The notes under the pieces are model-generated. The model saw only the letters and a list, made by a program, of their open reading frames with translations. It did no database searches and had not been told where the DNA came from. A stretch of DNA of 42,736 nucleotides from Pseudomonadota bacterium. GTDB lineage: Bacteria; Myxococcota_A; UBA9160; JADFDR01. The translations under genes and the position numbers were made by a program. Shown one piece after another: positions 29,541-38,585 of the stretch (positions within the stretch are counted from its first letter, which is position 1; every line of letters starts with the position of its first letter). The stretch is from contig PIVT01000031.1 in NCBI GenBank assembly GCA_003353845.1, positions 1 to 42,736 of the forward strand, read 5' to 3'.

Positions 29541-30197
29541 ATGCGGGTACTTATTCTAACCGTGAGTGTTCTCTTGTTGAGTTTTTGTCCGGCGTCGGCA
29601 GAGCTTAAACCAGGTGATTTGGTTTTTAAGACATCGACATCGAAATTGAGCATGGCCATTCAGCTAGCCAGCCACTCTCGATACAGCCATATGGGCATCG
29701 TTCTTTTTAAGGAGGGTCAACCGGTTGTTTTTCATGCGGGTCCAACCATGCGTTACGACCCCTACGAGGCTTGGATTGCAAGCGGGGTCGATGGACATTA
29801 TGTCGTTAAACGACTCAAAACTCATCCTGACGGCTTGTCGAAGTCTGAACTAGAAAAGATTATGGGCAATGTGCGTGGTTTTGAAGGGGATCCTTACGAC
29901 CATTTTTTTGAATGGTCCGATGAAAGAATTTATTGCTCAGAATTGGTTTGGAAGCTGTATGACCGTGCGCTGAAAATTCAAATCGGGGAGCAAAAGCAGC
30001 TAAAGGATTTCGATCTCTCCCACGCGGAGGTCAAGGCGAAGCTATCCGAGTATTACGGTGAGAATATCCCTTTTGAGGAACCGATTATCTCCCCCGCGGC
30101 CATGTTTGATTCGGAGCTTCTCTACACCGTTGAGTCGAGGCCCGTCGCGACCGCGCCTGCCGGAATCCCGGCCTTGGCGAGTCCGCTAAGCCACTAA
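29541..30197 (+). CDS. YiiX/YebB-like NlpC/P60-family cysteine hydrolase, exported
   Basis: 218 residues: signal peptide (LILTVSVLLLSFCPASA), ELKPGDLVFKTS, HSRYSHMGIVL with the catalytic His, and RIYCSELVWKLYD with the catalytic Cys (circularly permuted NlpC/P60 layout, YiiX type). ATG 29541 has GGAAGG 6 nt upstream; ATG 29535 overlaps that site. Likely hydrolyses a cell-wall peptide or lipid amide in the periplasm. Confidence 0.9.
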   Translation: MRVLILTVSVLLLSFCPASAELKPGDLVFKTSTSKLSMAIQLASHSRYSHMGIVLFKEGQPVVFHAGPTMRYDPYEAWIASGVDGHYVVKRLKTHPDGLSKSELEKIMGNVRGFEGDPYDHFFEWSDERIYCSELVWKLYDRALKIQIGEQKQLKDFDLSHAEVKAKLSEYYGENIPFEEPIISPAAMFDSELLYTVESRPVATAPAGIPALASPLSH

Positions 30198-30329
30198 ACG
30201 TCCTATGGGAAAGGTGGGCGAACCCCTTGTTTTGAATCTCCTGAGATAAACTTCATGGAAGGAGTTTGTTAGTCTCTTGTGGACTGATACGGCTGCAGCG
30301 CTTTTTGAACAGGTGGGCATGATTCTGTG

Positions 30330-30788
30330 ATGAGTAGAGAAAAATTTATTCGTGGTTACCTGTTTGTATTTTCCTTCATTTGGATTTTCTACAGTTTGTT
30401 TGTCTGGGTCCGTCCGGAATTCCTGGCAAGCATCTCCGGGCTGGGGTTGGACCACTGGAGCGCTATCGTTGAGGTGAGGGCTATGTATGGAGGCCTTGAG
30501 TTTGGCCTGGCCTTGTTTGCGTTGGCTGGCGCAGTTTTCCCTCTTCGTTATTTACGAGCCAATGTACTTTTGTGGATGTTGGTGAATGGGTTCTTAACCG
30601 TCGGGCGAATTTCAGGAATTCTCATAGATGGTGGCACCTTTGGAATCGAATTGGGGGTCTTGCCGAGTTCTTATAACTCAGGTGCACTTTGGCTTTTGGA
30701 AGGCCCCTCAGCGCTGATTTTTGCCTGGTACTGGTTTTCTGTGTACCACGGCGATGAGGCATGTACTGATAGACATGAAAGAAGGTAG
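30330..30788 (+). CDS. DUF4345-like membrane protein
   Basis: 152 residues with four membrane helices. FVWVRPEFLA, the central AIVEVRAMYGGLEFGLALFAL and NGFLTVGRISGILIDGG fit the DUF4345 pattern. Function unknown. The next gene starts directly after its stop, so the two are probably one operon. Confidence 0.85.
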   Translation: MSREKFIRGYLFVFSFIWIFYSLFVWVRPEFLASISGLGLDHWSAIVEVRAMYGGLEFGLALFALAGAVFPLRYLRANVLLWMLVNGFLTVGRISGILIDGGTFGIELGVLPSSYNSGALWLLEGPSALIFAWYWFSVYHGDEACTDRHERR

Positions 30789-31403
30789 ATGGTGGAAGAT
30801 TGCTCTTTAAAACAATCCGGGTTATTTGAAACTCGAGAATTTGAGATCACCGAAGACGGTGTTGTTGTTTCGATTCGTGCCCTGTTTTTTCGGAATCGTT
30901 ATAAGGTTCCTTTTGAGCATGTCATACGAGAACCGGTCGAGTTCACGCTGTCCAATTCAACCTGGCGCTGGGGAGGGATCGGCTGCCTCATTTTTTCTTG
31001 TTACTTCTTCTTTCTCACGGTGGTCGACAAGAAAGGCCTGGATGGCGTTTTGGTCAGTTTGGGATTTCTTCTTGCGGCCTTGTGTGGTTTTATCGGCTAT
31101 CGCCTCGCCATGCGCACCTTTCTTCGCATCTCTGAATCAGCCATGAACGTCGATTTGGATCGTGGAAAGCCGAGTCGGGAAAGAGTGGATCAGTTCATCG
31201 AAGAGGTGAATGAGAAGGCGCGGGAATATTATGGTGAATTGCAGCAACTCCAACCGGTCTATGATCGTGTTGGGCAAATCGAACGACTGGCTTTCTTGCA
31301 GGAGAAGGGTGTGATTTCTGAAGAAGAGTTTGAGGTGCTTAAGTCGGAGTTGGTCAACCCTTTAAAACTTTCAGAGTCACCGCAGTCAGGTCAGTATCTT
31401 TAG
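30789..31403 (+). CDS. Membrane protein with C-terminal SHOCT-like motif
   Basis: 204 residues: two membrane helices (about 60-75, 85-105), a charged helical part and a closing QIERLAFLQEKGVISEEEFEVLKSEL, the short SHOCT-type oligomerisation motif. The N-terminal part (VVVSIRALFFRNRYKVPFEHV) looks like a PH-like strand set. No specific function. Follows the DUF4345 gene without a gap. Confidence 0.82.
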   Translation: MVEDCSLKQSGLFETREFEITEDGVVVSIRALFFRNRYKVPFEHVIREPVEFTLSNSTWRWGGIGCLIFSCYFFFLTVVDKKGLDGVLVSLGFLLAALCGFIGYRLAMRTFLRISESAMNVDLDRGKPSRERVDQFIEEVNEKAREYYGELQQLQPVYDRVGQIERLAFLQEKGVISEEEFEVLKSELVNPLKLSESPQSGQYL

Positions 31404-31427
31404 CGATCCAGATCGATTTGAGGGCAG

Positions 31428-31880
31428 ATGAAATATTACGAAGATTCCGTTGTTGGTAGCGAGATTATTCCGCTAGCCAGCTATGAAGTGACGAAAGAAG
31501 AGATCATTGAGCAGGGGAAGAGATGGGATCCTCAGCCCTTTCACATCGATGAACAGGCAGCTGACAATTCTATTTTTGGTGGACTCGTGGCTTCATCGGC
31601 TCACCTGTTTTCGATCACTGTCTGGTTTGGCTCGAAATTCCCTGAGAAATGGGCCGCTGTCAGTGCACTGGGTTTTGATCAAGTGAAACTGCACGCACCG
31701 GTTCGACCGGGTGATGTTTTAACCTATCGCGCGGTATGTGCTGGCAAGCGCCCGTCGAAGTCGCGACCGGATTGCGGAATTGTTGAGTACCGAGGCGAAG
31801 TGCTGAATCAAAAGGAAGAGGTGGTGTTCTCTTTGGTCAGCGCAGCCCTGCATTCCATGCGAAACCCTGAGAACAGCTGA
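31428..31880 (+). CDS. MaoC-like (R)-hydratase
   Basis: 150 residues with YYEDSVVGSEIIPLASYEVT, the hydratase-2 motif RWDPQPFHIDEQAA with Asp34 and His39, SIFGGLVASSAHLFS and VRPGDVLTYRA. Hydrates trans-2-enoyl-CoA or a similar thioester. GAGGG stands before the ATG. Convergent with the next gene. Confidence 0.92.
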   Translation: MKYYEDSVVGSEIIPLASYEVTKEEIIEQGKRWDPQPFHIDEQAADNSIFGGLVASSAHLFSITVWFGSKFPEKWAAVSALGFDQVKLHAPVRPGDVLTYRAVCAGKRPSKSRPDCGIVEYRGEVLNQKEEVVFSLVSAALHSMRNPENS

Positions 31881-31892
31881 AGCTGCGATCCA

Positions 31893-32369
31893 TTAAAGCC
31901 AGCGGCGCACCGATGCCTTGTAACTCGTGTAAACCTCACCAAACTTTTGCTCTAGATAGGCCTCTTCATACCGGATGGCACTGAAAGAAATGATGAGGAC
32001 AGAAACGGGAAGGAGCGCAAGAATCCACCCATTCGAGAATCCAACGCCAGCGGCTGTCTGCACCAGCGCCATGCCCAGGTACATGGGATTGCGTGAGACC
32101 CGATAGATTCCAGTGCTAATGATTTCAGGCGTTGAGACCCAGGGTTTTGGATCCTGCCCGGTTTTCTTGAAAAGACCGATGGCTGCACCCATCGCAGACA
32201 ACCCAAGAATTCCAAAAAGAAGTGCCAACCCCACGCGAAAGTTGAAAGCGAGGGTCAGTTTCAAGGGAAGAACGTACGCGTGTAAGAGCACGCCCACACC
32301 AATGGCCCCTAAATAGACGAAGGGTGGGGGGAGTCTGACGGCAGCACCATCGTTGGTTTGATCATTCAT
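31893..32369 (-). CDS. ICMT/PEMT-type isoprenylcysteine methyltransferase-like protein
   Basis: 158 residues with four membrane helices and the C-terminal methyltransferase motif: GIYRVSRNPMYLGMALV, then YEEAYLEQKFGEVYTSYKASVRRWL. The partner substrate is unknown in bacteria, usually a small lipid. The ATG at 32369 gives MNDQTNDG; the frame open to 32408 has no better start. Confidence 0.9.
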   Translation of the reverse strand: MNDQTNDGAAVRLPPPFVYLGAIGVGVLLHAYVLPLKLTLAFNFRVGLALLFGILGLSAMGAAIGLFKKTGQDPKPWVSTPEIISTGIYRVSRNPMYLGMALVQTAAGVGFSNGWILALLPVSVLIISFSAIRYEEAYLEQKFGEVYTSYKASVRRWL

Positions 32370-32589
32370 GTTTCTAACTATGACAAATCCCTTTCGATTG
32401 CTCCTCATTTATGTGCAAGCACAGTGCATTGCAGGCGTCATTCCCTCCTCCCCCTGTTAATTTCAGGACTCGCCTAATGTTCCTTGAGGTGAGTCGCGCT
32501 ATGTTAAAAGGCGGTGTGAGAGAACGGAAGGCGGGGCTTTCCCATGAAATTGAGCAGCGGGGCGTAGCATTGGGACTGAGGTATCGAGC

Positions 32590-33960
32590 GTGAAGATCGA
32601 CCTGAATTCGAAGAATTCTCCACAAGAGCAATTTGATGATGCCTTGGCCGAAGAAGTGGTTCGGCGTGGACTGCTGACTGAAGCAGAGCTTGACGAAGCA
32701 CTCACCGAATGGGTGATTTGTGGCGGAACGCTGCTGACCAGTTTGTGGGAGTTCGGTCTCCTCCCCTTGCGCGATCTCAATGAACTAGGTTCCGATATGT
32801 TGAAGGTGCGAGCCGCTACCTTCGAGCAGCTCACCGAATCCAGTCTCGAACTCCTCGACGTATTGCCCGCATCGTTCATCCGAGAAAAACAGATTATTCC
32901 CGTACTCAAGGAAAGAAATTGCCTGTGGATTGCAAGCAGCCAACCCTGGCGCTTGGATATTGTTGATGAAGCACAGTTTCGTTCGGGCTCTGCCGTGCGC
33001 TTCTTGTATGTCAACGAGGTCTCTCTCGCTCAGTTCTTGGAGAAGAATTACGCGATCGCTGCCTCGCCTCGATTCAAAGTAAAGCCGGTCCTTCGCGATC
33101 GGACGGTGAAGAGTCAGGCCAGCGCTGAGGCACAGCTCTTGGAACCCATTGATGACTTGATGAGCCCCGAGGATTTCACGACTCTATGTGAGGGGCTCGA
33201 TAGTGGCCCGGAGGAACCCGCTGCCGAACCGAGTCCCGCAGCACCTGCGCCGCCTCAAGTGACTCCCCCTCCCGCAGCTGTCGTGGAAGCGCCTCCAGCC
33301 CCTCCCGTGACCGCACCGCCGGTGTCCCCTCCTGTGGTGGAGGTTCCGGCCCCGGTGCAGCCAGTGGTAGCCCCTTCCGTTGAGGTGCCCGCGCCTGTGA
33401 GCGTGCAGGTGAGTTCAACGCCAGCGCCAGAAGAAGTCTTCCCCTCTGAAGAGAACTTGCCTCCGGCCCCGATTCTGCCTATTGCCGATCTGCAGGAAGT
33501 GTTGTCTCTCATTGACAGGGCAGAGGATCGAGAAACGCTCGGTGGCGTTGTGATGCGTTTTGCCCTTTCCAAAGGGAACCGCATGATGTTGTTCACCTAC
33601 CACAATAGCTTGTGGATGGGTTGGACGGGCGGAGGCGAAGGTGTAGACCGTTTGCGCGTTGAGAGCCTCATGGTGCCCTCGGAGCAGGGAACCATCTTTG
33701 GTTTGGTCGGAAGCACAGGGGCACATTATCTCGGCCCGGTGGCTCCTCATCCCATCCATAAGAAAGTGTTCTCCGTGCTGGGTGATCCAACGCCCCAGAC
33801 CATCGGCTTCTTTCCCGTTCATTACAAAGGCAAGATGGCTTTCGGGATTTACCTCGATGGGGGCAATGACTTGTCACAAGGTGTGGGTGAGATTCTCGTC
33901 ATGGCGCAGCGCGTACCGCAGGCCCTTGAGCGCTTGGTTCAGAAGCGAAAGGCCCGTTAA
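32590..33960 (+). CDS. GspE-N-domain protein with proline-rich linker and C-terminal domain
   Basis: 456 residues. The first 170 resemble the type II secretion GspE N-terminal/MshEN domain (DDALAEEVVRRGLLTEAELDEAL, LLDVLPASFIREKQIIPV, WIASSQPWRLDIVDE), but no ATPase follows. A linker of about 110 residues made almost only of Pro, Ala and Val (210-310) leads to a C-terminal alpha-beta domain (ILPIADLQEVLSLIDRAEDRETLGGVVMRFA, FGIYLDGGNDLSQG) with GAF-like traits. Such orphan proteins are common in Myxococcota and relatives. GTG start, no clear ribosome binding site. Confidence 0.85.
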   Translation: MKIDLNSKNSPQEQFDDALAEEVVRRGLLTEAELDEALTEWVICGGTLLTSLWEFGLLPLRDLNELGSDMLKVRAATFEQLTESSLELLDVLPASFIREKQIIPVLKERNCLWIASSQPWRLDIVDEAQFRSGSAVRFLYVNEVSLAQFLEKNYAIAASPRFKVKPVLRDRTVKSQASAEAQLLEPIDDLMSPEDFTTLCEGLDSGPEEPAAEPSPAAPAPPQVTPPPAAVVEAPPAPPVTAPPVSPPVVEVPAPVQPVVAPSVEVPAPVSVQVSSTPAPEEVFPSEENLPPAPILPIADLQEVLSLIDRAEDRETLGGVVMRFALSKGNRMMLFTYHNSLWMGWTGGGEGVDRLRVESLMVPSEQGTIFGLVGSTGAHYLGPVAPHPIHKKVFSVLGDPTPQTIGFFPVHYKGKMAFGIYLDGGNDLSQGVGEILVMAQRVPQALERLVQKRKAR

Positions 33961-34020
33961 TCACGAATTTTGTCAGGATATCCAGGGAGATTCCGTTCGT
34001 CGACTTTTGTTGGGGGAGTT

Positions 34021-34425
34021 GTGAACGATCCGAAAAAATCTTTAGGGCGGGAACTCGCCGCGATCACAGAACGCGATCGGCTGCGCTACTCGCTGCTCGG
34101 CTTCTTATTGCTTCCCGTGCTCGGATTGGGCTTCATCTTTTTCCTCAAATGGTTTAAGAAACGGGGAGAGGTTCAGTCGTTTTTAAGAAATGCACGCGAG
34201 GGAAGGGCACGCGTCCACAGCTTGGAATACCTGGCTGGCAAGGAATCCGGCTCTTTGCGTAAGGGGAGCGAACCCGCCGCTCTTTTGATTCGTTATTCCG
34301 TACTTGGCGAAGCGGCAGAACTTCGAGTGGATTTGTCTGGGGAAGTCGCTTTTAAACACGCCCGCAACGTCGAAGCGATCTTGAGAAAGAACTTTCGTGA
34401 GATGGAGGTTGTCGGAATTATTTGA
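34021..34425 (+). CDS. Small membrane-anchored protein, unknown
   Basis: 134 residues from GTG 34021 (GGGGGAG upstream): a cytosolic N-terminus, a helix YSLLGFLLLPVLGLGFIFFL and a soluble C-terminal part with EGRARVHSLEYL and VVGII. No family recognised. Follows the GspE-N gene with a 60-bp gap. Confidence 0.78.
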   Translation: MNDPKKSLGRELAAITERDRLRYSLLGFLLLPVLGLGFIFFLKWFKKRGEVQSFLRNAREGRARVHSLEYLAGKESGSLRKGSEPAALLIRYSVLGEAAELRVDLSGEVAFKHARNVEAILRKNFREMEVVGII

Positions 34426-34479
34426 GATCGATGTGATGGAACGAAACTGTAACCTCTGAGTGAAAGGTCGGGATGGACC

Positions 34480-34860
34480 ATGAGTAATATCGAAACTGTG
34501 CAGCGTTTCATTCAAGCGATGGCTCGAAATCAAAAAGATGAGATTCTCTCTTTTTTCGATGATGAGTCCATTTTCAATAATATTCCCATGAGTGTTGCCA
34601 AAGGCCGAGAAGAGATTTGGGGCCTGTTGGGGTTGTTGCATGAGAAGGCGCTCTCCGTCGAATATGTAATTCATCACATCGCTGAAAGCAAAGACGGCAG
34701 CGTGCTTACGGAACGTACGGATCGTTACGAACTTGCTGATGGTGTCGCAGCGTTTCCAGTCATGGGAATTTTTGAAATAGAGGGCGGAACCATTCGAGAA
34801 TGGCGTGATTATTTTGATTTAAAGCAGTGCCTTGAACTATTGCCGAAGGGATCTCTGTGA
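34480..34860 (+). CDS. Limonene-1,2-epoxide hydrolase-like protein
   Basis: 126 residues: VQRFIQAMARNQKDEILSFFDDES, LTERTDRYEL, VAAFPVMGIFEIEGGTIREWRDYFD. The RTDR and WRDYFD motifs contain the Asp-Arg-Asp set known as the epoxide-opening centre of this family. Soluble, single gene. Convergent with the PilZ gene that follows. Confidence 0.9.
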   Translation: MSNIETVQRFIQAMARNQKDEILSFFDDESIFNNIPMSVAKGREEIWGLLGLLHEKALSVEYVIHHIAESKDGSVLTERTDRYELADGVAAFPVMGIFEIEGGTIREWRDYFDLKQCLELLPKGSL

Positions 34861-34880
34861 GACGGTACCTGACGTTGAAT

Positions 34881-35225
34881 CTATCCTCGTGATAAGGACA
34901 TGATGAGATCGAAGAAGTCTTCTGGGGCGGACATGATCTCCACGCCGATCCCCGGTCGCTCAACGGAAGCCGCGGATTGATGCGCTCTTCGCCTTCTGGA
35001 GACCACTGCGACGATATCGGTGTACTCGTCGCCATCCGAAATCAGGTCCATGTGAAGCTCGGTTCCTGCGGTAATCCTTGACGACATCTGGATGAAGATT
35101 CCGCGGGGTGAGATGTCCGTTATGATCCCTTTGTACACGTCTGACCCTGTTCGTAGATTGCAGGGCAGGCGACACTTGAAACGCTGAAAGGTACGTCGTT
35201 CTTTGTCAAACTTCTGAAAAGCCAT
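34881..35225 (-). CDS. PilZ-domain protein, second copy
   Basis: 114 residues with RRTFQRFKCRLPCNL (RxxxR), DISPRGIFIQM (D/NxSxxG) and GIGVEIMSAPEDFFDLI. It is clearly a paralogue of the protein at 29028-29369 and ends in the same way (APE.FF.L). Confidence 0.92.
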   Translation of the reverse strand: MAFQKFDKERRTFQRFKCRLPCNLRTGSDVYKGIITDISPRGIFIQMSSRITAGTELHMDLISDGDEYTDIVAVVSRRRRAHQSAASVERPGIGVEIMSAPEDFFDLIMSLSRG

Positions 35226-35515
35226 ACCCAGATCATCGGAGCATGTGAGTAAGTTCTTTAACCTGAAATTCTGCGATGTTGAGTGAAATACTGATTAATT
35301 CTGGTGTTTTCCCCTGTTTCTTGCCGGAGCGCCAAGGGGTCACTTTAAGCCGGCCATGCTGGATTGTACGGTTGGGTTGGACAAGAACAGATTCTGGATA
35401 GCGCATGCCGCAAAGGACCGGATTAGCTATGAAAAACAATAGTTTAGAGAGATGTGTCGCTGCGGACAGGGCTCAACCCGCCTGTGGGGGCTTGCGACCT
35501 CATGCGGACCCACCC

Positions 35516-35899
35516 ATGACAAGGTTTTTGAGGCCCTTGTTGATACTTGTCCTTCTCGTCTTTCTCGGCATGCTCGGCATGGGCTGTTCGACGGAATTGA
35601 GTCTTAGCAAGGCCCAGTTGGATACCATCAATCAGTTTGCTGGAGAGGCCTTCCGAGCCGAGCCTCATTATGTGGATCAGTTTCAGAAGGGGATCCTGCC
35701 CGAAGAGTTAATCGACTTGGGTGTGAGGGCGGCTCATTTTGAAACCCAGGGCTTGTATCTAGTGTTTTACGGCTTTCGAAAAGAGGAGTCGGGCATCTTG
35801 GTCCCGCGGGCTGGCGTTGTCATTCAAGAGAAGTTCGGTTCCGATTCTTCCACCGAATCGCTGGGCGAGAACCTCTTTTGGTATCACCTCAAGGGCTAG
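35516..35899 (+). CDS. Lipoprotein, unknown
   Basis: 127 residues from ATG 35516: MTRFLRPLLILVLLVFLGML with lipobox LGMGC and an acidic mature part. ATG 35405 and 35429 give an unlikely long polar N-terminus before the signal. It ends 11 bp inside the convergent gene at 35889. Confidence 0.82.
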   Translation: MTRFLRPLLILVLLVFLGMLGMGCSTELSLSKAQLDTINQFAGEAFRAEPHYVDQFQKGILPEELIDLGVRAAHFETQGLYLVFYGFRKEESGILVPRAGVVIQEKFGSDSSTESLGENLFWYHLKG

Positions 35900-36290
35900 G
35901 TGTTTTCCGCTGTTTGAGGCTCTCTTGGATCCAATCGCTCGCCTCCTCTTCATGTGTGAATAACTTGTAGGGGAAGGGAAACGGGGAGATCAAGAGGAAG
36001 GCGTTGAGCACCATTTTGATCACGCCCAACTTGGGTGTGATGATGGCGACGCCCAGGCAAAATGCACGAGTCTCTTTCTGGTGACTCAGTACCCACCCGG
36101 CCAAGCGTTTGACGTGACCGATGTGTGGATCGTAATTTTTCATGTGGAAGATGAGAAAGAACTCGTCCATGCGGTCGACGTTTTCCTGCCAGCTTTCAAG
36201 CAGGCCGTCGATGTCTTCGGAGGTTTGGTGCCCCTTGAACCGGTAGCTCACGACGGGCCAACCGCTCTTGTCCTCAATGATGTGTTTCAA
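35889..36290 (-). CDS. SpoIIAA-like (STAS-type) protein, copy 1
   Basis: 133 residues. WPVVSYRFKGHQTSEDIDGLLESW, FFLIFHMKNYDPHIGHVKRLAGW and LTHEEEASDWI-like end (LFTHEEEASDWIQESL). It closely resembles the protein at 38018-38404 in layout and sequence (WP...Y.F.GQQT.EDI, HVK.LA.W, EEA..W). Function unknown; the fold resembles SpoIIAA/STAS proteins. Confidence 0.8.
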   Translation of the reverse strand: MKHIIEDKSGWPVVSYRFKGHQTSEDIDGLLESWQENVDRMDEFFLIFHMKNYDPHIGHVKRLAGWVLSHQKETRAFCLGVAIITPKLGVIKMVLNAFLLISPFPFPYKLFTHEEEASDWIQESLKQRKTPSP

Positions 36291-36518
36291 TGAGACATCC
36301 TCAATTGATCCTTCAGAGCGAGATGATACACCGGATTTATCGGTTCTGAGTAAGGAGTCTGTAGAGTGTAAAATTCCCTAACGGGTTATTTAACTATTTG
36401 AAGATCTATTAAAAATCTCGCTGGCTGCGGGCCTGGTGGGTTTGCTTTTTGTACAGTTGTCTGCCGCACGAGGATTTCCAAGCTGGAAAGCCCGTGGAGC
36501 GAAAATCGGAGAAGTAAA

Positions 36519-36908
36519 ATGAATCGAGCGTTTTGTCTATTGTTGGTTGCCTGGGGTCTTCTTGCTTGTGCCTCGGAAGAGCCGCAGCCTGAGGTGCCAC
36601 TGGGGTTTTTCGCTCACTACACGGACAGCGTGTGCAAGGAGATCAAGCAAGTCAGTGCAAAAGCACCTAGCGCAGAAGTACACATGAAAAAAGATCTCGC
36701 GATCTGTCGGGCAAAGGCGTTTGTCGCCGAGGGCGATGCCAGCTTTTCAGTTTTTCGTTTCGATGACAGCGTTGGATTGTATCGGCCGCAGGAAGTAGGG
36801 CCCTTTGCCAGCCTGGAAACTTGCAATGCTACGCTGGAGACTCTTCGCCCCTTTTTCGGAACGACGATTTGCGTTGGGAAGTCCGCCCATAAACCCTTCG
36901 GCTTCTAA
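36519..36908 (+). CDS. Lipoprotein, unknown
   Basis: 129 residues with a short signal MNRAFCLLLVAWGLLACAS and lipobox LLAC, then SVCKEIKQVSAKAPSAEVHM and CRAKAFVAEGDASFSVF. The mature part has three further cysteines (about 38, 68, 103, with one at 117). No family recognised. GGAG stands before the ATG. Confidence 0.82.
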   Translation: MNRAFCLLLVAWGLLACASEEPQPEVPLGFFAHYTDSVCKEIKQVSAKAPSAEVHMKKDLAICRAKAFVAEGDASFSVFRFDDSVGLYRPQEVGPFASLETCNATLETLRPFFGTTICVGKSAHKPFGF

Positions 36909-36914
36909 TCTCAG

Positions 36915-37736
36915 CTAGCGTACTCTGATGGCTTGCTCGGTGTATTGGCGTGTCATTTCTTCCATCTTCGGTGTGATCACAATGTCGTGTGGGGAGTAAC
37001 CGGGTTTGTAGGTTCCCAAGACTGCTGGAATCAGACCGGCTTGATCTCGAAGAATCTGCCAGATGCGGACAGCTTGCTGCCAGCGGCCCCCATAGAGTTT
37101 CAAGATGCGCTGTTCGTCCGCGCGCAATAGGTAATTCCCGAAGCGTAAGCCGAGCTTGATGAAATGGGTGCGTGCATAAAAGCCCACGGCCGTTCGATAC
37201 GCCGTATCACCATAAAGATGTTGGTAGACATCGTAGGCCAGGGCGCGATGCTCAAGTTCTTCGCAGAAGTGCCAGCGCCAGATATCGCCGACAAAGCCTT
37301 CGGTGTCGTCCACCAACCCATTCTTGATTTCGTGGACGATGGCAGCCGATGCGAGGGATTCAAAAGTTTCCGCGTAGGCGAGATGAAATTTGAGAGATTT
37401 GGTCTCGCTCAAATGTTTGTAAACCAGCCGATTTTCTTCTTCGAGGCTTTTTAAATCGGGGAAGCCTTTGGAGGCCATAGCGTCGTTAAAGCGTTTGTGC
37501 TGTTGAAAATGCTGTGCCTCTTGTCGGCAAAATTGCTCCATGTTGTCGCGCAGGGCATCGTCCGTCACCAGGGGCATGGCCTGCTTCATGGAACGGATCA
37601 TATAGGGTTCCAGGTGATGGAGAACGATGGAAAAGCCGGTGAAATAATGCGATGCCTCGGGCTTGCCCCGTAGAAATACAGGCTCAAAGGGCTGGTCATA
37701 GTCGAATTGCATGTGACGAACCTGGAGACGAGACAT
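36915..37736 (-). CDS. PF10118-type metal-dependent hydrolase
   Basis: 273 residues, full length for the family: MQFDYDQPFEPVFLRGKPEAS, FSIVLHHLEPYMIRSMKQAMP, FCRQEAQHFQQHKRFN, AYAETFESLASA and WHFCEELEHRALAYDVY. The Glu/His pairs (QEAQH, EELEH) are the likely di-metal ligands of this ferritin-like fold. Often found next to TetR regulators and fatty-acid genes; here a TetR gene lies 0.8 kb away. Confidence 0.92.
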   Translation of the reverse strand: MSRLQVRHMQFDYDQPFEPVFLRGKPEASHYFTGFSIVLHHLEPYMIRSMKQAMPLVTDDALRDNMEQFCRQEAQHFQQHKRFNDAMASKGFPDLKSLEEENRLVYKHLSETKSLKFHLAYAETFESLASAAIVHEIKNGLVDDTEGFVGDIWRWHFCEELEHRALAYDVYQHLYGDTAYRTAVGFYARTHFIKLGLRFGNYLLRADEQRILKLYGGRWQQAVRIWQILRDQAGLIPAVLGTYKPGYSPHDIVITPKMEEMTRQYTEQAIRVR

Positions 37737-38017
37737 GGGCTTCCTTCAGACGCTGCCCAGCGTTACGACGCGTCGTAGCAATTGAAACTTCATTGTTGGT
37801 AGTACAGGGGGGAACTCGAATCCTAGCTGCCTTGTTTCTGGATTGCATTAGAATTCATGACGCTGATTCAAGATTTTCAGAGTGAGGGCGGAGATCTCGT
37901 TGGAATTCTAATTGGTAGCCTGTATGGGATAATCTAGAGCCCTGAATGGATAATACGGGCTGTCCCCAAACTGTGTCGGGGCCTACTCAGCTTCGACGGA
38001 CTTTCGTCTGTGCCGAA

Positions 38018-38404
38018 TCAGGGATTGACCAGGCGAGACTTCGCCCAGGCTCGAGCCTCCTCGTCCGTACCGAAAATTTTTGTGGGGTAGGGGAGGGGTG
38101 CGAGGATCAGAAATGAATTCAGCAGGAGCTGAGCGGCCATGGCGCGGCCGCTGACAATGGAGTTGCCACGGCAGTACTTCTTGAGCAGATCCATATTGGC
38201 CAGCGCCCATTTCGCCAAGGGTTTGACGTGGGAGATCTCTGGTTTGAAAGAGTCGATTTTTGTGATGAAAACAAAGGTCTCGCGACGATTGGCAATGGTG
38301 TCCCAGCAATTCACCAAGTACTCGATATCTTCTTTGGTTTGCTGCCCGTCGAACTTGTATTCAGCCACAGGCCATTCAATCAGATTTTCTGTTATCGCTT
38401 GCAT
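38018..38404 (-). CDS. SpoIIAA-like (STAS-type) protein, copy 2
   Basis: 128 residues: WPVAEYKFDGQQTKEDIEYLVNCW, TKIDSFKPEISHVKPLAKWAL, LLLNSFLILAPLPYPTKIF and EEARAWAKSRL. Paralogue of the protein at 35889-36290. In the intergenic stretch 37737-38017 no gene is seen. Confidence 0.8.
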   Translation of the reverse strand: MQAITENLIEWPVAEYKFDGQQTKEDIEYLVNCWDTIANRRETFVFITKIDSFKPEISHVKPLAKWALANMDLLKKYCRGNSIVSGRAMAAQLLLNSFLILAPLPYPTKIFGTDEEARAWAKSRLVNP

Positions 38405-38585
38405 GGTCTACCCCGCGTTATCGACGCCATACGGTGTCAATTCGTTTGTATTTCGGCTGAACGGGGAGTCAGATTTAGAAAATAGTCGCCATTGCAGGGC
38501 AGATGGGAGGTCTGCGACTGCTGTTTTGTGCCATTTGGGCCCCTGTAGTGGGGTGTAGTGCCGGCGATCCGGGCGGTCGGTACAA

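Noticed and set aside
33176-33596. Reverse ORFs of 80 and 113 codons over the GspE-N gene
   Set aside because: They mirror the proline/alanine/valine-rich linker of the forward gene and have shadow-like glycine/threonine-rich composition.
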